Of a DNA stretch of 50,007 nt, positions 1-8,290 are shown one piece after another (the stretch's first letter is position 1; every line of letters begins with the position of its first letter). The translations under genes and the position numbers were made by a program. Origin of the DNA: Gammaproteobacteria bacterium (GTDB lineage Bacteria > Pseudomonadota > Gammaproteobacteria > S012-40); the NCBI GenBank assembly GCA_029883265.1, contig JAOUJM010000008.1:1-50007 (forward strand), read 5' to 3'. The notes below the pieces were generated by a model. That model was not told the origin of the DNA. It saw only the letters and a list, made by a program, of their open reading frames with translations, and did no database searches.

Positions 1-1
1 T

Positions 2-268
2 AATGCTGACATGGAGGTTTTTTTTCAGCATATGGAAACGAGTCTATTGGATATCGGGTTTTTTAAACCACCGAATTACGAAAAATTACAACGCCGTTTG
101 CGCAAATTATTTTTCCGTGCACGGCCGGATAAAACCGAGTTGGATATTTTACATGGTGTTTTAAGTGCGGCCCAAGGTCGTAAGTATCAGTGGATGGCAC
201 AACAGGGGCTATTGAAAAACGACCCCGACGCACCTACATCAACTAAACATAAAAACAATCAAGGCTAA
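2..268 (+). CDS. trmJ: tRNA (cytidine/uridine-32-2'-O)-methyltransferase TrmJ, C-terminal part
   Basis: The last 88 codons of TrmJ, cut by the window start; the frame is open back to base 2, so the ATG at 11 is internal. TrmJ methylates the ribose of residue 32 in the anticodon loop of several tRNAs. The visible piece is the C-terminal helical region: an [14 protein letters not shown] segment followed by a basic LRRLFxRARP-type segment, both typical of gammaproteobacterial TrmJ. The SPOUT catalytic domain lies outside the window. cysE starts two bases after the stop, and trmJ-cysE-iscR is a common gammaproteobacterial gene order, which supports the call. Confidence 0.85.
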   Translation, partial: NADMEVFFQHMETSLLDIGFFKPPNYEKLQRRLRKLFFRARPDKTELDILHGVLSAAQGRKYQWMAQQGLLKNDPDAPTSTKHKNNQG

Positions 269-270
269 TC

Positions 271-1056
271 ATGTTTAAAACCTTACGCGAAGACATTGCC
301 TGTGTATTTGAGCGTGACCCTGCAGCGCGAAATTGGTTTGAAGTATTAACCACCTATCCTGGTTTGCATGCGTTACAAGCCCATCGCTTGGCGCATGGAT
401 TGTGGCGGCGCAATCTTAAATGGCCAGCGCGTTTTGTTTCCACTATCGCCCGTTTTTTGACTGGTGTGGAGATACATCCTGGTGCGCAGATCGGTCGACG
501 TTTTTTTATTGATCATGGTATGGGCGTCGTTATTGGGGAGACAGCGGAAATTGGTGATGACTGCACGCTTTATCATGGTGTGACTTTGGGCGGCACCAGT
601 TGGGAAAAAGGCAAACGTCATCCGACTTTGGAAAATGATGTGGTTGTGGGGGCTGGCGCAAAAGTATTGGGACCGATTACTCTGCAAACCGGCGCTAGAG
701 TAGGATCGAATGCGGTTGTTGTGAAAAATGTGCCTGAGGGGGCGACGGTAGTTGGTGTTCCCGGTCGCACGGTAATGCGGGAAAAAGTGGAAACTGACGT
801 TAGTAAGCGCCGCGAAGCCATCGCTAAGAAAATGGGTTTTGATTCTTATGGTACTACTCAAGATATGCCTGACCCGGTAGCCCGTGCGGTCAATGGTATG
901 CTTGACCACATACACGCCATGGACCAGCGCTTGGAATCCATGTGTAAAGCGATTAAAGCACTAGGTGCGGAAATCGATGATTCCAAGCTACCCGATTTGG
1001 AAAACTGCGAAATTAGTAGTTCGGAAAGTGATACTAAAGACGAAAAACTAAGCTAG
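271..1056 (+). CDS. cysE: Serine O-acetyltransferase CysE
   Basis: Transfers acetyl from acetyl-CoA to L-serine, giving O-acetylserine for cysteine synthesis in the cytoplasm. The 261-residue protein has a helical N-terminal domain (about residues 1-65) and then left-handed beta-helix hexapeptide repeats (about 66-170) containing HPGAQIG, the [15 protein letters not shown] segment with the catalytic Asp/His region, YHGVTLGGT, and VVGVPGRTV. The N-terminal domain is shorter than in E. coli CysE (273 residues), while the C-terminus carries an acidic extension of about 70 residues of unknown role. Its position before iscR and two cysteine desulfurases places cysteine supply next to cysteine-derived sulfur use. 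It probably shares a transcript with trmJ, as only two bases separate them. Confidence 0.93.
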   Translation: MFKTLREDIACVFERDPAARNWFEVLTTYPGLHALQAHRLAHGLWRRNLKWPARFVSTIARFLTGVEIHPGAQIGRRFFIDHGMGVVIGETAEIGDDCTLYHGVTLGGTSWEKGKRHPTLENDVVVGAGAKVLGPITLQTGARVGSNAVVVKNVPEGATVVGVPGRTVMREKVETDVSKRREAIAKKMGFDSYGTTQDMPDPVARAVNGMLDHIHAMDQRLESMCKAIKALGAEIDDSKLPDLENCEISSSESDTKDEKLS

Positions 1057-1210
1057 TATTGTTGTACAAAAATAATTCAAGCTTTTCCAATCATTGACTT
1101 GATAATTAAGTGGTATTTTGTCATCCTAGGAATATCTGAGGATAGTGCATGGGTTTTAGAATAAATCTGAAAATCTCCCAATTTTGCCCAGGGTTTAAGC
1201 GGTTATAAAG

Positions 1211-1238
1211 TTGACAGCTTTACTCAGTTACGTAAAAT
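1211..1238 (+). promoter_or_regulatory. Predicted sigma-70 promoter of iscR
   Basis: TTGACA at 1211-1216 and TAAAAT at 1233-1238 are separated by 16 bases, about 50 bases upstream of the iscR ATG. The 230-base gap between cysE and iscR holds no gene. An imperfect dyad ATCCT...AGGAT lies at 1123-1143. IscR commonly represses its own promoter, but I could not align a convincing IscR box here. Confidence 0.6.
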
Positions 1239-1286
1239 TAGCCTATGCATTTGGGTAGGGGTTAAAAACAAACAAGTGAGTGTATT

Positions 1287-1805
1287 ATGAGACTAACAAC
1301 AAAAGGCCGTTATGCGGTAACAGCAATGCTAGACTTAGCAATTAATTACGTCGACGGACCAATCACTTTGTCCGACATTTCGAAACGCCAAGGTATTTCC
1401 TTATCTTATTTGGAACAATTGTTTTCTAAGCTACGTAAACGTGGTTTGGTAGATAGTGCTCGTGGTCCAGGTGGTGGCTATCGTTTGAGCCGTGATGCCG
1501 GAGAAATCGCTGTTTCTGACGTTATTGCTGCGGTTGACGAAAGCATTGATGTAACCCGTTGTGGTGGTCAAGGAAATTGCCAAGACGATGGACGTTGCCT
1601 GACCCATGAATTATGGCAGGATTTAAGTCAGCGTATTTACAGCTTCCTAGATGGTATTACGCTTGGACAGCTGGTCGCTAATCGTGAAATTCAAATCGTT
1701 GCGATTAAGCAAAAAGAACGTGTTGCTCAGGAAGACGCTCAGCAAAAAGAAGCGGCGATGGCTTCTGAGTCTGCTGCAAATGAATCTGCGGTTGCTAGCG
1801 TTTAA
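1287..1805 (+). CDS. iscR: Iron-sulfur cluster regulator IscR (Rrf2 family)
   Basis: Transcription factor that senses Fe-S status with its own [2Fe-2S] cluster and controls isc genes. The 172-residue protein has the N-terminal winged helix-turn-helix of Rrf2 proteins ([18 protein letters not shown]; SxxYLEQLFxKLRKxGLV; GPGGGYRL) and the cluster loop with Cys92, Cys98, Cys104 and His107, exactly the ligand positions of E. coli IscR. The C-terminal tail after about residue 140 is rich in Glu, Ala and Gln and probably disordered. It has its own promoter upstream and, unusually, is followed by a good intrinsic terminator before the rest of the isc operon, so the downstream genes may receive only read-through or have their own promoter. 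Confidence 0.95.
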   Translation: MRLTTKGRYAVTAMLDLAINYVDGPITLSDISKRQGISLSYLEQLFSKLRKRGLVDSARGPGGGYRLSRDAGEIAVSDVIAAVDESIDVTRCGGQGNCQDDGRCLTHELWQDLSQRIYSFLDGITLGQLVANREIQIVAIKQKERVAQEDAQQKEAAMASESAANESAVASV

Positions 1806-1816
1806 ATAGTATTCAG

Positions 1817-1842
1817 CCCCAGAATTGATTCTGGGGTTTTTT
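1817..1842 (+). terminator. Intrinsic terminator between iscR and the isc structural genes
   Basis: A perfect 8-bp stem, CCCCAGAA (1817-1824) with TTCTGGGG (1829-1836), closes a four-base TTGA loop and is followed by six T residues (1837-1842). It lies 11 bases after the iscR stop and only 16 bases before the likely GTG start of the next gene, so it could limit or regulate read-through from iscR. Confidence 0.8.
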
Positions 1843-1858
1843 GCAATTGGAGTTGAGG

Positions 1859-3004
1859 GTGATTTACCTAGACCATAACGCCACCACCCCATTGCATGAA
1901 GCCGTTTTATCAACCATGCTGCCTTTCCTAGGCCCGGAATATGGTAATCCTTCGAGTTTACACCGTTTAGGCCGTTATTCCCGCTCAGCTATTGAGACAG
2001 CGCGGGAGCAAGTAGCGGCATTAGTTAATGCTCATCCCTCCCAGGTGATATTTACAAGCGGAGGGACTGAAGCTAATAATTTGGCTTTAAAAGGTGGTTT
2101 GCACAGTTTAGATGTGCATCGATTAGCGGTAAGTGCGGTAGAACATGAGTCGGTTTTAGCCACTGCTCAGCAAATAAACAAAACATCGTGTCAACTTAGT
2201 TACATTCCTGTTGAAAAAAGCGGCTTAGTTGATTTTTCGCTTTATCAAGCTTGTTTACGCCAATTAAGCCCCAATTTAGTGTCCATCATGCTGGCAAACA
2301 ACGAAACCGGAGTGTTGCAGGATATAAAAGCCTTGCGTACGTTGGCAGAATCCAGTGTGTTTCACACGGATGCAGTACAGGCATTGGGTAAAATACCAGT
2401 CGATTTTGTTGAGTTAGGTGTGGATTTAATGAGTTTGTCTGCGCACAAGATCGCTGGCCCTAAAGGTTGTGGCGCGCTCATTGTTAATAAGTCTTTGAAA
2501 TTAAATGCTATTATTGATGGTGGTGGGCAAGAGCAAGGTTTGCGTGGCGGCACTGAAAATGTCGCAGCGATCGTCGGATTTGGCAAAGCTGCAGAGCTGA
2601 CCAAGCAAAATCTGGATAATCGAACTCAAGAATTGAAAATTTTACTCGACTACTTAGAACAAAACTTAGTAAAATTGTCAGGAATAGAACTAGTAGCCGC
2701 TAATACTCCTAGATTGCCTAATACTCTAATGTTCACAGTAGCAGGTATGGAAGGTGAAACCTTGTTATTAGCCTTGGATCAGGCGGGTATTGCGGTTGGA
2801 AGTGGCTCCGCTTGTGCAAGTCATAAACAACGCGCTTCCCATGTGTTACAAGCCATGGGAATGACAGAATTACAAGCGCAATCGGCCATCCGCATCAGTT
2901 TGGGGCCGGAGAATAGTCGAGCCGATATTGATCAGTTGATCAGCAGCTTGAGGCAACAATTACAGTTTAAAGCCAGTATGGGGGCTTTATTAAACGCAAA
3001 ATGA
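1859..3004 (+). CDS. Second cysteine desulfurase, NifS/IscS-like
   Basis: A PLP-dependent class V aminotransferase-fold enzyme that should release sulfur from L-cysteine as an enzyme-bound persulfide. I chose the GTG at 1859 because GGAG lies six bases upstream and the product (381 residues) then begins [11 protein letters not shown], as NifS proteins do; in-frame TTG codons further up overlap the terminator. Visible are the cofactor-binding [14 protein letters not shown] and SAVEHES segments, the Schiff-base lysine in [12 protein letters not shown], and the mobile-loop cysteine in [11 protein letters not shown]. It is clearly different from the classical IscS encoded next, so this operon carries two desulfurases. 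It may serve a separate acceptor such as tRNA thiolation or a specialised cluster target; that is inference. Confidence 0.88.
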   Translation: MIYLDHNATTPLHEAVLSTMLPFLGPEYGNPSSLHRLGRYSRSAIETAREQVAALVNAHPSQVIFTSGGTEANNLALKGGLHSLDVHRLAVSAVEHESVLATAQQINKTSCQLSYIPVEKSGLVDFSLYQACLRQLSPNLVSIMLANNETGVLQDIKALRTLAESSVFHTDAVQALGKIPVDFVELGVDLMSLSAHKIAGPKGCGALIVNKSLKLNAIIDGGGQEQGLRGGTENVAAIVGFGKAAELTKQNLDNRTQELKILLDYLEQNLVKLSGIELVAANTPRLPNTLMFTVAGMEGETLLLALDQAGIAVGSGSACASHKQRASHVLQAMGMTELQAQSAIRISLGPENSRADIDQLISSLRQQLQFKASMGALLNAK

Positions 3005-3026
3005 ATTTGACTTGGGATGGAATAAT

Positions 3027-4244
3027 ATGAAATTACCGATTTATCTCGATTACTCTGCAACGACACCGGTTGACGCACGGGTGGCAGACAAAATGTGTGA
3101 ATATTTAACCATAGACGGTGGTTTTGGTAACCCGGCTTCTCGTTCACATGCATTTGGTTGGGAAGCGGATAAGGCTATACAAACCGCTCGTGAACAAGTC
3201 GCTGCTTTAATCAATGCAGATCCCCGTGAAATTATCTGGACCTCGGGCGCAACTGAATCCAATAATTTGGCTATTAAGGGTGTGGCGCATTTTAATAAGA
3301 AAAAAGGCAACCACATCATTACCTGTAAAACGGAACACAAAGCAGTTTTAGATACTTGTCGTCAACTTGAGCGTGAGGGCTTTGAAGTAACCTATTTAGA
3401 CCCCGAGACTAACGGACTAGTCGATTTGAAAAAACTTGAAGCAGCGATGACTGAGCAAACCGTGCTTGTAAGTATTATGCATGTGAATAACGAAATCGGC
3501 GTGATTCAAGATATTGATGCTATTGGTGAACTATGTCGTTCACGTAAAATTGTTTTTCACGTAGATGCCGCGCAAAGCGCGGGCAAAGTGCCGATCGATA
3601 TGCAAAATAATAAAGTCGACTTAATGTCATTTTCTGCGCATAAAATTTATGGACCTAAAGGTGTAGGCGCTTTATTTGTGCGACGCAAACCCCGAGTACG
3701 TTTGGAAGCACAAACCCACGGTGGCGGTCATGAACGCGGCTTGCGTTCTGGTACTTTGGCAACGCATCAAATCGTTGGTATGGGTGAAGCTTTTCGCATC
3801 GCCAAAGAAGAAATGGCAGACGATAATGCGCGCATTCATGCTTTGCGCGAGCGTTTGTGGAATGGCATTAAAGATATGGAAGAGATTTATGTGAACGGTG
3901 ATATGGATCGCCGGATTGCGGGTAATCTTAATGTTAGTTTTAATTTTGTTGAGGGCGAGTCCTTAATCATGGCCTTAAAAGATATCGCCGTGTCATCAGG
4001 ATCTGCATGCACTTCGGCAAGTTTGGAACCATCTTATGTATTACGCGCCCTGGGCCGTAGTGATGAGTTAGCGCATAGCTCGATTCGTTTTACCATGGGT
4101 CGATTCACCACCGAAGAAGACATTGATTACACCATTGGCTTAATACGCGATAAAGTGGACAAGTTGCGTGAATTGTCACCACTTTGGGAAATGTATAAAG
4201 ACGGTATTGATTTAAATTCGATTCAATGGGCGGCTCATCATTAG
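3027..4244 (+). CDS. iscS: Cysteine desulfurase IscS
   Basis: Main sulfur donor for housekeeping Fe-S assembly and many thiolation pathways. The ATG at 3027 follows a GGGATGGA ribosome binding site and gives a 405-residue protein colinear with E. coli IscS (404): [16 protein letters not shown] start, [33 protein letters not shown], Schiff-base lysine in [11 protein letters not shown], loop cysteine in [21 protein letters not shown], and the C-terminal [16 protein letters not shown] segment that normally contacts IscU. The IscU-contacting tail is thus kept although no iscU follows: iscA begins 12 bases after the stop. Confidence 0.97.
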   Translation: MKLPIYLDYSATTPVDARVADKMCEYLTIDGGFGNPASRSHAFGWEADKAIQTAREQVAALINADPREIIWTSGATESNNLAIKGVAHFNKKKGNHIITCKTEHKAVLDTCRQLEREGFEVTYLDPETNGLVDLKKLEAAMTEQTVLVSIMHVNNEIGVIQDIDAIGELCRSRKIVFHVDAAQSAGKVPIDMQNNKVDLMSFSAHKIYGPKGVGALFVRRKPRVRLEAQTHGGGHERGLRSGTLATHQIVGMGEAFRIAKEEMADDNARIHALRERLWNGIKDMEEIYVNGDMDRRIAGNLNVSFNFVEGESLIMALKDIAVSSGSACTSASLEPSYVLRALGRSDELAHSSIRFTMGRFTTEEDIDYTIGLIRDKVDKLRELSPLWEMYKDGIDLNSIQWAAHH

Positions 4245-4256
4245 GGGGTAGAAGTT

Positions 4257-4580
4257 ATGGCTGTTACTATCACTCAACCTGCAGCAGATCGTGTAACCGC
4301 ATTCTTAGAAAAGCGTGGTAAGGGTGAAGGCGTGCGTTTAGGTGTTCGCCCTAGCGGTTGCTCTGGTTTGGCATACGTGTTGGAATTTGTCGATTCTGTT
4401 GACGACACGGATGAAGTATTCGAAGAACTTGGTGTTAAAATTATTATCGACAAAAAAAGTTTGCTCTATCTCGACGGAACGCAGTTGGATTATGGCAAGG
4501 AAGGTTTAAACGAAGGTTTCATTTTTAATAATCCCAATGTCGCGGGCGAATGCGGTTGCGGTGAAAGTTTTACCGTTTAA
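4257..4580 (+). CDS. iscA: Iron-sulfur assembly protein IscA
   Basis: A-type carrier that helps deliver or assemble clusters, especially [4Fe-4S], onto target proteins. The 107-residue protein has the three conserved cysteines at residues 35 ([10 protein letters not shown]), 99 and 101 (GECGCGESF), matching E. coli IscA in position and length. A GGGGGT ribosome binding site lies just before the ATG. It follows iscS directly, in the place iscU would normally occupy. The sequence is A-type throughout and shows none of the features of an IscU scaffold (no LPPVK motif), so it is not a renamed iscU. Confidence 0.95.
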   Translation: MAVTITQPAADRVTAFLEKRGKGEGVRLGVRPSGCSGLAYVLEFVDSVDDTDEVFEELGVKIIIDKKSLLYLDGTQLDYGKEGLNEGFIFNNPNVAGECGCGESFTV

Positions 4581-4598
4581 CAGCTTAGGACAACGACG

Positions 4599-5123
4599 AT
4601 GGAAAAAGAGGCTGATTATTTCTCGTTCTTTGGTATTGAGCCCAGCTTCGAATTAGATTTGAACCAGCTCTCAGCGCGCTATCGAGAATTGCAAAAAGTT
4701 ATGCATCCCGATCGATTTGCGGCAGCCAGTGAGCGCGAACGTGCCTTATCCATGCAAAAAGCATCTATGATTAATGATGCATTTCAAACACTAAAAAATC
4801 CATTGAGTCGAGCCAAATACTTATTGCAACTTAATGGTCATGCGCTCGATGATGAAAATAATACGGTCATGGCACCAGACTTTTTAATGACTCAAATGGA
4901 TTTGCATGATCAACTGGGCGCGATTAAACAAGCCAATGATCCATGGATGGCGGTTGCTGATTTTCAATCCAGTATTTCACAACACGAACAAGCGTTATAT
5001 GTGCAGTTTCAACAACAGATTGGAACGCAGCAATGGAGTGATGCGGCTGATAGCGTGCGTCGACTTCAATTTTATAACAAATTATTACACGAAGCAGAAG
5101 CAATCGAAGCTCAGCTTGATTAA
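4599..5123 (+). CDS. hscB: Fe-S co-chaperone HscB (J-domain protein)
   Basis: DnaJ-type co-chaperone that brings IscU to HscA and stimulates its ATPase. The 174-residue protein starts with a J domain (about residues 5-75) with the essential HPD triad in VMHPDRF, followed by the C-terminal three-helix domain that binds IscU (about 90-174). Length matches E. coli HscB (171). It sits between iscA and hscA as usual. Its known client, IscU, is not encoded in this operon. Confidence 0.94.
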   Translation: MEKEADYFSFFGIEPSFELDLNQLSARYRELQKVMHPDRFAAASERERALSMQKASMINDAFQTLKNPLSRAKYLLQLNGHALDDENNTVMAPDFLMTQMDLHDQLGAIKQANDPWMAVADFQSSISQHEQALYVQFQQQIGTQQWSDAADSVRRLQFYNKLLHEAEAIEAQLD

Positions 5124-5153
5124 TTCAAGTGAAAGCCAAAAGGTATTGAGGGT

Positions 5154-7028
5154 ATGGCTTTATTACAAATTTCAGAACCGGGTGAATCCACCGCTCCGCA
5201 CCAGCATAAATTGGCGGCAGGTATTGATTTAGGTACGACCAATTCGTTAGTCGCCAGTGTGCGCAGTGGGGTGTGTGATACCCTGGTCGATGAGCAAGGC
5301 TCCGCCATGCTGCCGTCCGTGGTGCGTTATGGTGTAGATGGCGTGATTGCTGTCGGCGAAGCCGCTAAGCAAATGGCGAGCGAAGATCCAAGAAACACAA
5401 TAGTTTCAGTGAAACGGTTCATGGGACGTGGTTTGCAAGATATTAAAAAATCGGAACACGGCCTGCCTTATGAGTTTGAACAAAGTGATTCAGCCGTACC
5501 GCGTATCAAAACCGATGCGGGTGATTTGAGTCCAGTTGAAGTGTCGGCGGATATTTTAAAAGTACTGCGCAAACGTGCGGAAGATAGTTTAGGCGGTGAA
5601 TTAGTTGGTGTGGTCATTACGGTGCCAGCTTATTTTGATGATGCACAACGTCATGCCACCAAAGATGCGGCGCGTATCGCGGGTCTTAATGTTTTGCGTT
5701 TATTAAATGAGCCCACTGCTGCTGCTGTTGCTTATGGGCTGGATGAAAAAGCCGAAGGCGTTATTGCCGTTTATGATCTTGGTGGCGGTACCTTTGATAT
5801 TTCAATTCTGCGTTTGCATAACGGCGTATTTGAAGTCCTCGCTACGGCGGGTGATACGGCCCTGGGCGGTGACGATTTCGATTATCAAATTGCAACCTGG
5901 ATACGCAAAGAACTAGCGATTGAGTCGGCCGACGCAGGTTATAATCGTTATTTGCTCGATCAGGCTCGACATTTAAAAGAAGGTTTAAGCGACGCGCAAC
6001 AAGTCAGTTGTGAAATTAAATTAGTCCAAGCTGACGCGGCAACGGTCACGCTCAGTCGGGAGCAGTTTAATGAGCTTTGTGATGGTTTAATTGCAAAATC
6101 GCTGGCGCCCTGTCGTCGTGCATTGCGTGATGCAGGCATTGAAAAAGAACAAATCAGTGACGTGATCATGGTCGGAGGCTCCACTCGTGCTTTGCGTGTG
6201 CGTGAAAAAGTTTCAGAGTTTTTTCAGCGCGAGGCCTTAACTACGATTGATGCAGATGAAGTTGTCGCCATTGGAGCTGGCATTCAAGCGAATACATTAG
6301 CAGGTAATAAAAGTGATGACGATATGTTATTGCTTGATGTTATTCCGCTTTCGTTAGGCTTGGAAACTATGGGTGGTTTGGTTGAAAAAATTGTCCCTCG
6401 TAACACCACATTGCCGGTCGCACGTGCACAAGATTTTACTACGTTCAAAGACGGTCAAACCGCATTGGCTTTACATGTGGTGCAAGGTGAGCGCGAACTC
6501 GTCGATGATTGTCGTTCCTTGGCTAAGTTTGAATTGCGAGGGATACCTCCTATGGTTGCCGGTGCTGCGCGAATTCGAGTAACCTTTCAGGTAGATGCCG
6601 ATGGTTTGTTAAATGTGAATGCGCAGGAACAAATTAGTGGCGTTGAGTCGGAAATTACGGTTAAGCCATCGTTCGGTTTATCGGATAATGAAATCGAAAC
6701 CATGTTGCGTGCTTCATTTGATTACGCACAAGAAGATATTGTGTTGCGCAAGCTGCGTGAACAGCAAGTCGAAGCCGATCGAGAGATTGAAGCATTAATT
6801 GCCGCCTTGGCTGAAGACGGTGATGTATTATTGGATCAAGACGAGCGTGCAGCGATTGATCAAGCACTCGCACAGTTAATAGATCTGCGCAAAGGCGATG
6901 ATGCTGATGAAATTAAACAAGCGATTGAAAATGTAGAATCGGTTTGTGCGGACTATGTAGCACGGCGCATGGATAGTAATATTCAGAAAGCCTTGTCCGG
7001 CCATCGTCTAGATGAATTTAATGAATAA
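5154..7028 (+). CDS. hscA: Fe-S assembly chaperone HscA (Hsp70 family)
   Basis: Specialised Hsp70 that drives cluster release from IscU. The 624-residue product begins [17 protein letters not shown], nearly as in E. coli HscA (616 residues), followed by the Hsp70 ATPase domain with [14 protein letters not shown] (about residues 22-35), [42 protein letters not shown] and [12 protein letters not shown], then the beta-sandwich substrate domain (about 395-510) and helical lid. A GAGGGT ribosome binding site precedes the ATG. Part of the hscB-hscA-fdx-iscX run. Confidence 0.96.
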   Translation: MALLQISEPGESTAPHQHKLAAGIDLGTTNSLVASVRSGVCDTLVDEQGSAMLPSVVRYGVDGVIAVGEAAKQMASEDPRNTIVSVKRFMGRGLQDIKKSEHGLPYEFEQSDSAVPRIKTDAGDLSPVEVSADILKVLRKRAEDSLGGELVGVVITVPAYFDDAQRHATKDAARIAGLNVLRLLNEPTAAAVAYGLDEKAEGVIAVYDLGGGTFDISILRLHNGVFEVLATAGDTALGGDDFDYQIATWIRKELAIESADAGYNRYLLDQARHLKEGLSDAQQVSCEIKLVQADAATVTLSREQFNELCDGLIAKSLAPCRRALRDAGIEKEQISDVIMVGGSTRALRVREKVSEFFQREALTTIDADEVVAIGAGIQANTLAGNKSDDDMLLLDVIPLSLGLETMGGLVEKIVPRNTTLPVARAQDFTTFKDGQTALALHVVQGERELVDDCRSLAKFELRGIPPMVAGAARIRVTFQVDADGLLNVNAQEQISGVESEITVKPSFGLSDNEIETMLRASFDYAQEDIVLRKLREQQVEADREIEALIAALAEDGDVLLDQDERAAIDQALAQLIDLRKGDDADEIKQAIENVESVCADYVARRMDSNIQKALSGHRLDEFNE

Positions 7029-7042
7029 GTTGTAGGAAAATT

Positions 7043-7381
7043 ATGGCCCAAATAATTGTTTTACCCCACGAAGAACTGTGTCCGGAAGGCGCTGTTATTG
7101 AGTCAGAACCCGGCGTAACAATTTGTGATGCGTTGTTAAAAAATCATATTCATATTGAACATGCCTGCGAAAAATCCTGCGCATGCACTACGTGTCATGT
7201 GTATATTCGTGAAGGCGGCGACTCCTTGAATGAAAATAGTGAAGATGAAGATGATATGCTGGACAAAGCCTGGGGATTAGATCCAGATTCGCGTTTAAGT
7301 TGTCAAACATTTATTGCGGATGAGGATTTAGTGGTAGAGATTCCCAAATATACGATTAACATGGTGTCAGAAAATCATTAA
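7043..7381 (+). CDS. fdx: ISC-type [2Fe-2S] ferredoxin Fdx
   Basis: Electron donor for Fe-S cluster assembly. The 112-residue protein has the adrenodoxin-type cluster motif with Cys42, Cys48 and Cys51 (EHACEKSCACTTCHVYI) and the fourth ligand Cys87 (SRLSCQTFI), the same positions as in E. coli Fdx. The acidic stretch at about residues 66-72 (NSEDEDD) is the expected partner-docking face. It lies 14 bases after hscA and 12 before iscX, in one operon. Confidence 0.95.
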   Translation: MAQIIVLPHEELCPEGAVIESEPGVTICDALLKNHIHIEHACEKSCACTTCHVYIREGGDSLNENSEDEDDMLDKAWGLDPDSRLSCQTFIADEDLVVEIPKYTINMVSENH

Positions 7382-7393
7382 GGAGTTGCAGCC

Positions 7394-7588
7394 ATGAAAT
7401 GGACCGATACTTTAGATATTGCAATTGCTTTAGATGAGACGCACCCTGACGTCGATCCGCTCACAATCCGTTTTACGGATTTGCATACATGGGTTTGTGA
7501 GCTTGATGAGTTCGATGACGATCCGGAGCGGTCTGGTGAAAAAATTCTTGAAGCGATTCAAATGGCATGGATAGAAGAAAAAGACTAG
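7394..7588 (+). CDS. iscX: Fe-S assembly accessory protein IscX
   Basis: Small acidic protein (64 residues) that binds IscS and modulates cysteine desulfurase activity in E. coli. The IscX pattern is clear: MKWTDTLDIAIALDETHPDVDPLTIRF, LHTWVxELDEFDDDP and a C-terminal EAIQMAWIEE segment. An AGGAG site lies upstream. The gene closes the isc operon; its TAG stop (7586-7588) overlaps the stop of the convergent methyltransferase gene inside a single CTAG, leaving no room for a terminator between them. Confidence 0.93.
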   Translation: MKWTDTLDIAIALDETHPDVDPLTIRFTDLHTWVCELDEFDDDPERSGEKILEAIQMAWIEEKD

Positions 7589-8274
7589 TCAGTTTCTAAT
7601 TTGTCATAAATACTGCCGCTGAAAATAACTGATAGCAAGGCTTGAGAGTTTGGGTGTTTAATATTGCTTATCTCAAGTTGCTTAAACCCGGCTTGTTTAA
7701 ATAACGTTTCCCATGAGTCCATGCTTCGTGCATACCAGGGAATCGCTTGTGGCGAATTATTATCTAAAATATCCCAAGTTTCTATTTGCCACGAGTCTTG
7801 ATTGTTTGCAATGCTTTGAATGGTGGCTGGGTGAATGGTCTGCACAATAAGCCATCCTGATGGAGATAAAAGCCTTTTTGCATTAGCAAAAACATTCTCC
7901 ACCGATTGTTTGCCCAGTAATGAAAAATTACAAACCAATACATCAAATTGTTCGTTAAAATTAAATTGGTCTAGCGCTTCGTAGCTGATGATTTGGTAGC
8001 GGCCTTCTTGTTGTGAGGCGTGTTGGATCAGTTCAGCAATCGCATCTATGCCCAGGCAGTCGATGCCCTGTTGGGTTAATGCGCGGCTTAGCCAACCTTC
8101 ACCGCAACCAATATCTAAAAGTGTTTTGGGTTGTTTGCTTAAAACCGCATCAATGATAGCCTGATTGGTTGCAATCGCTCGACTTTCGATTTGCTGAGAT
8201 TGAATGATTTGCGTCCATGCCGATGCAATACGCTTCCATGATTCGATGACGTGTTGGTCCTTATAAACTGGCAT
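7585..8274 (-). CDS. Class I SAM-dependent methyltransferase, substrate unknown
   Basis: A 229-residue cytoplasmic methyltransferase with the Rossmann fold of the UbiG/UbiE superfamily. Motif I is LLDIGCGEGWLSRAL (about residues 53-67), an acidic residue follows in CLGIDAIAELI, and motif II/III resembles FDVLVCNFSLL and LLSPSGWLIVQTIHP. The substrate cannot be told from sequence. It lies 16 bases downstream of the P-type ATPase gene on the same strand and is probably cotranscribed with it. It is not normally part of the isc-ndk block and so marks the left border of inserted material. Confidence 0.75.
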   Translation of the reverse strand: MPVYKDQHVIESWKRIASAWTQIIQSQQIESRAIATNQAIIDAVLSKQPKTLLDIGCGEGWLSRALTQQGIDCLGIDAIAELIQHASQQEGRYQIISYEALDQFNFNEQFDVLVCNFSLLGKQSVENVFANAKRLLSPSGWLIVQTIHPATIQSIANNQDSWQIETWDILDNNSPQAIPWYARSMDSWETLFKQAGFKQLEISNIKHPNSQALLSVIFSGSIYDKLETD

Positions 8275-8290
8275 GGTTGTTTTGGTCCTT

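Noticed and set aside
373-915. 180-codon minus-strand ORF inside cysE
   Set aside because: Lies fully within a well-identified cysE gene and shows no domain or ribosome binding site.
4257-4580. The gene after iscS as a disguised iscU
   Set aside because: Cysteines at 35, 99 and 101 and the overall sequence are those of IscA; the LPPVK motif of IscU is absent.
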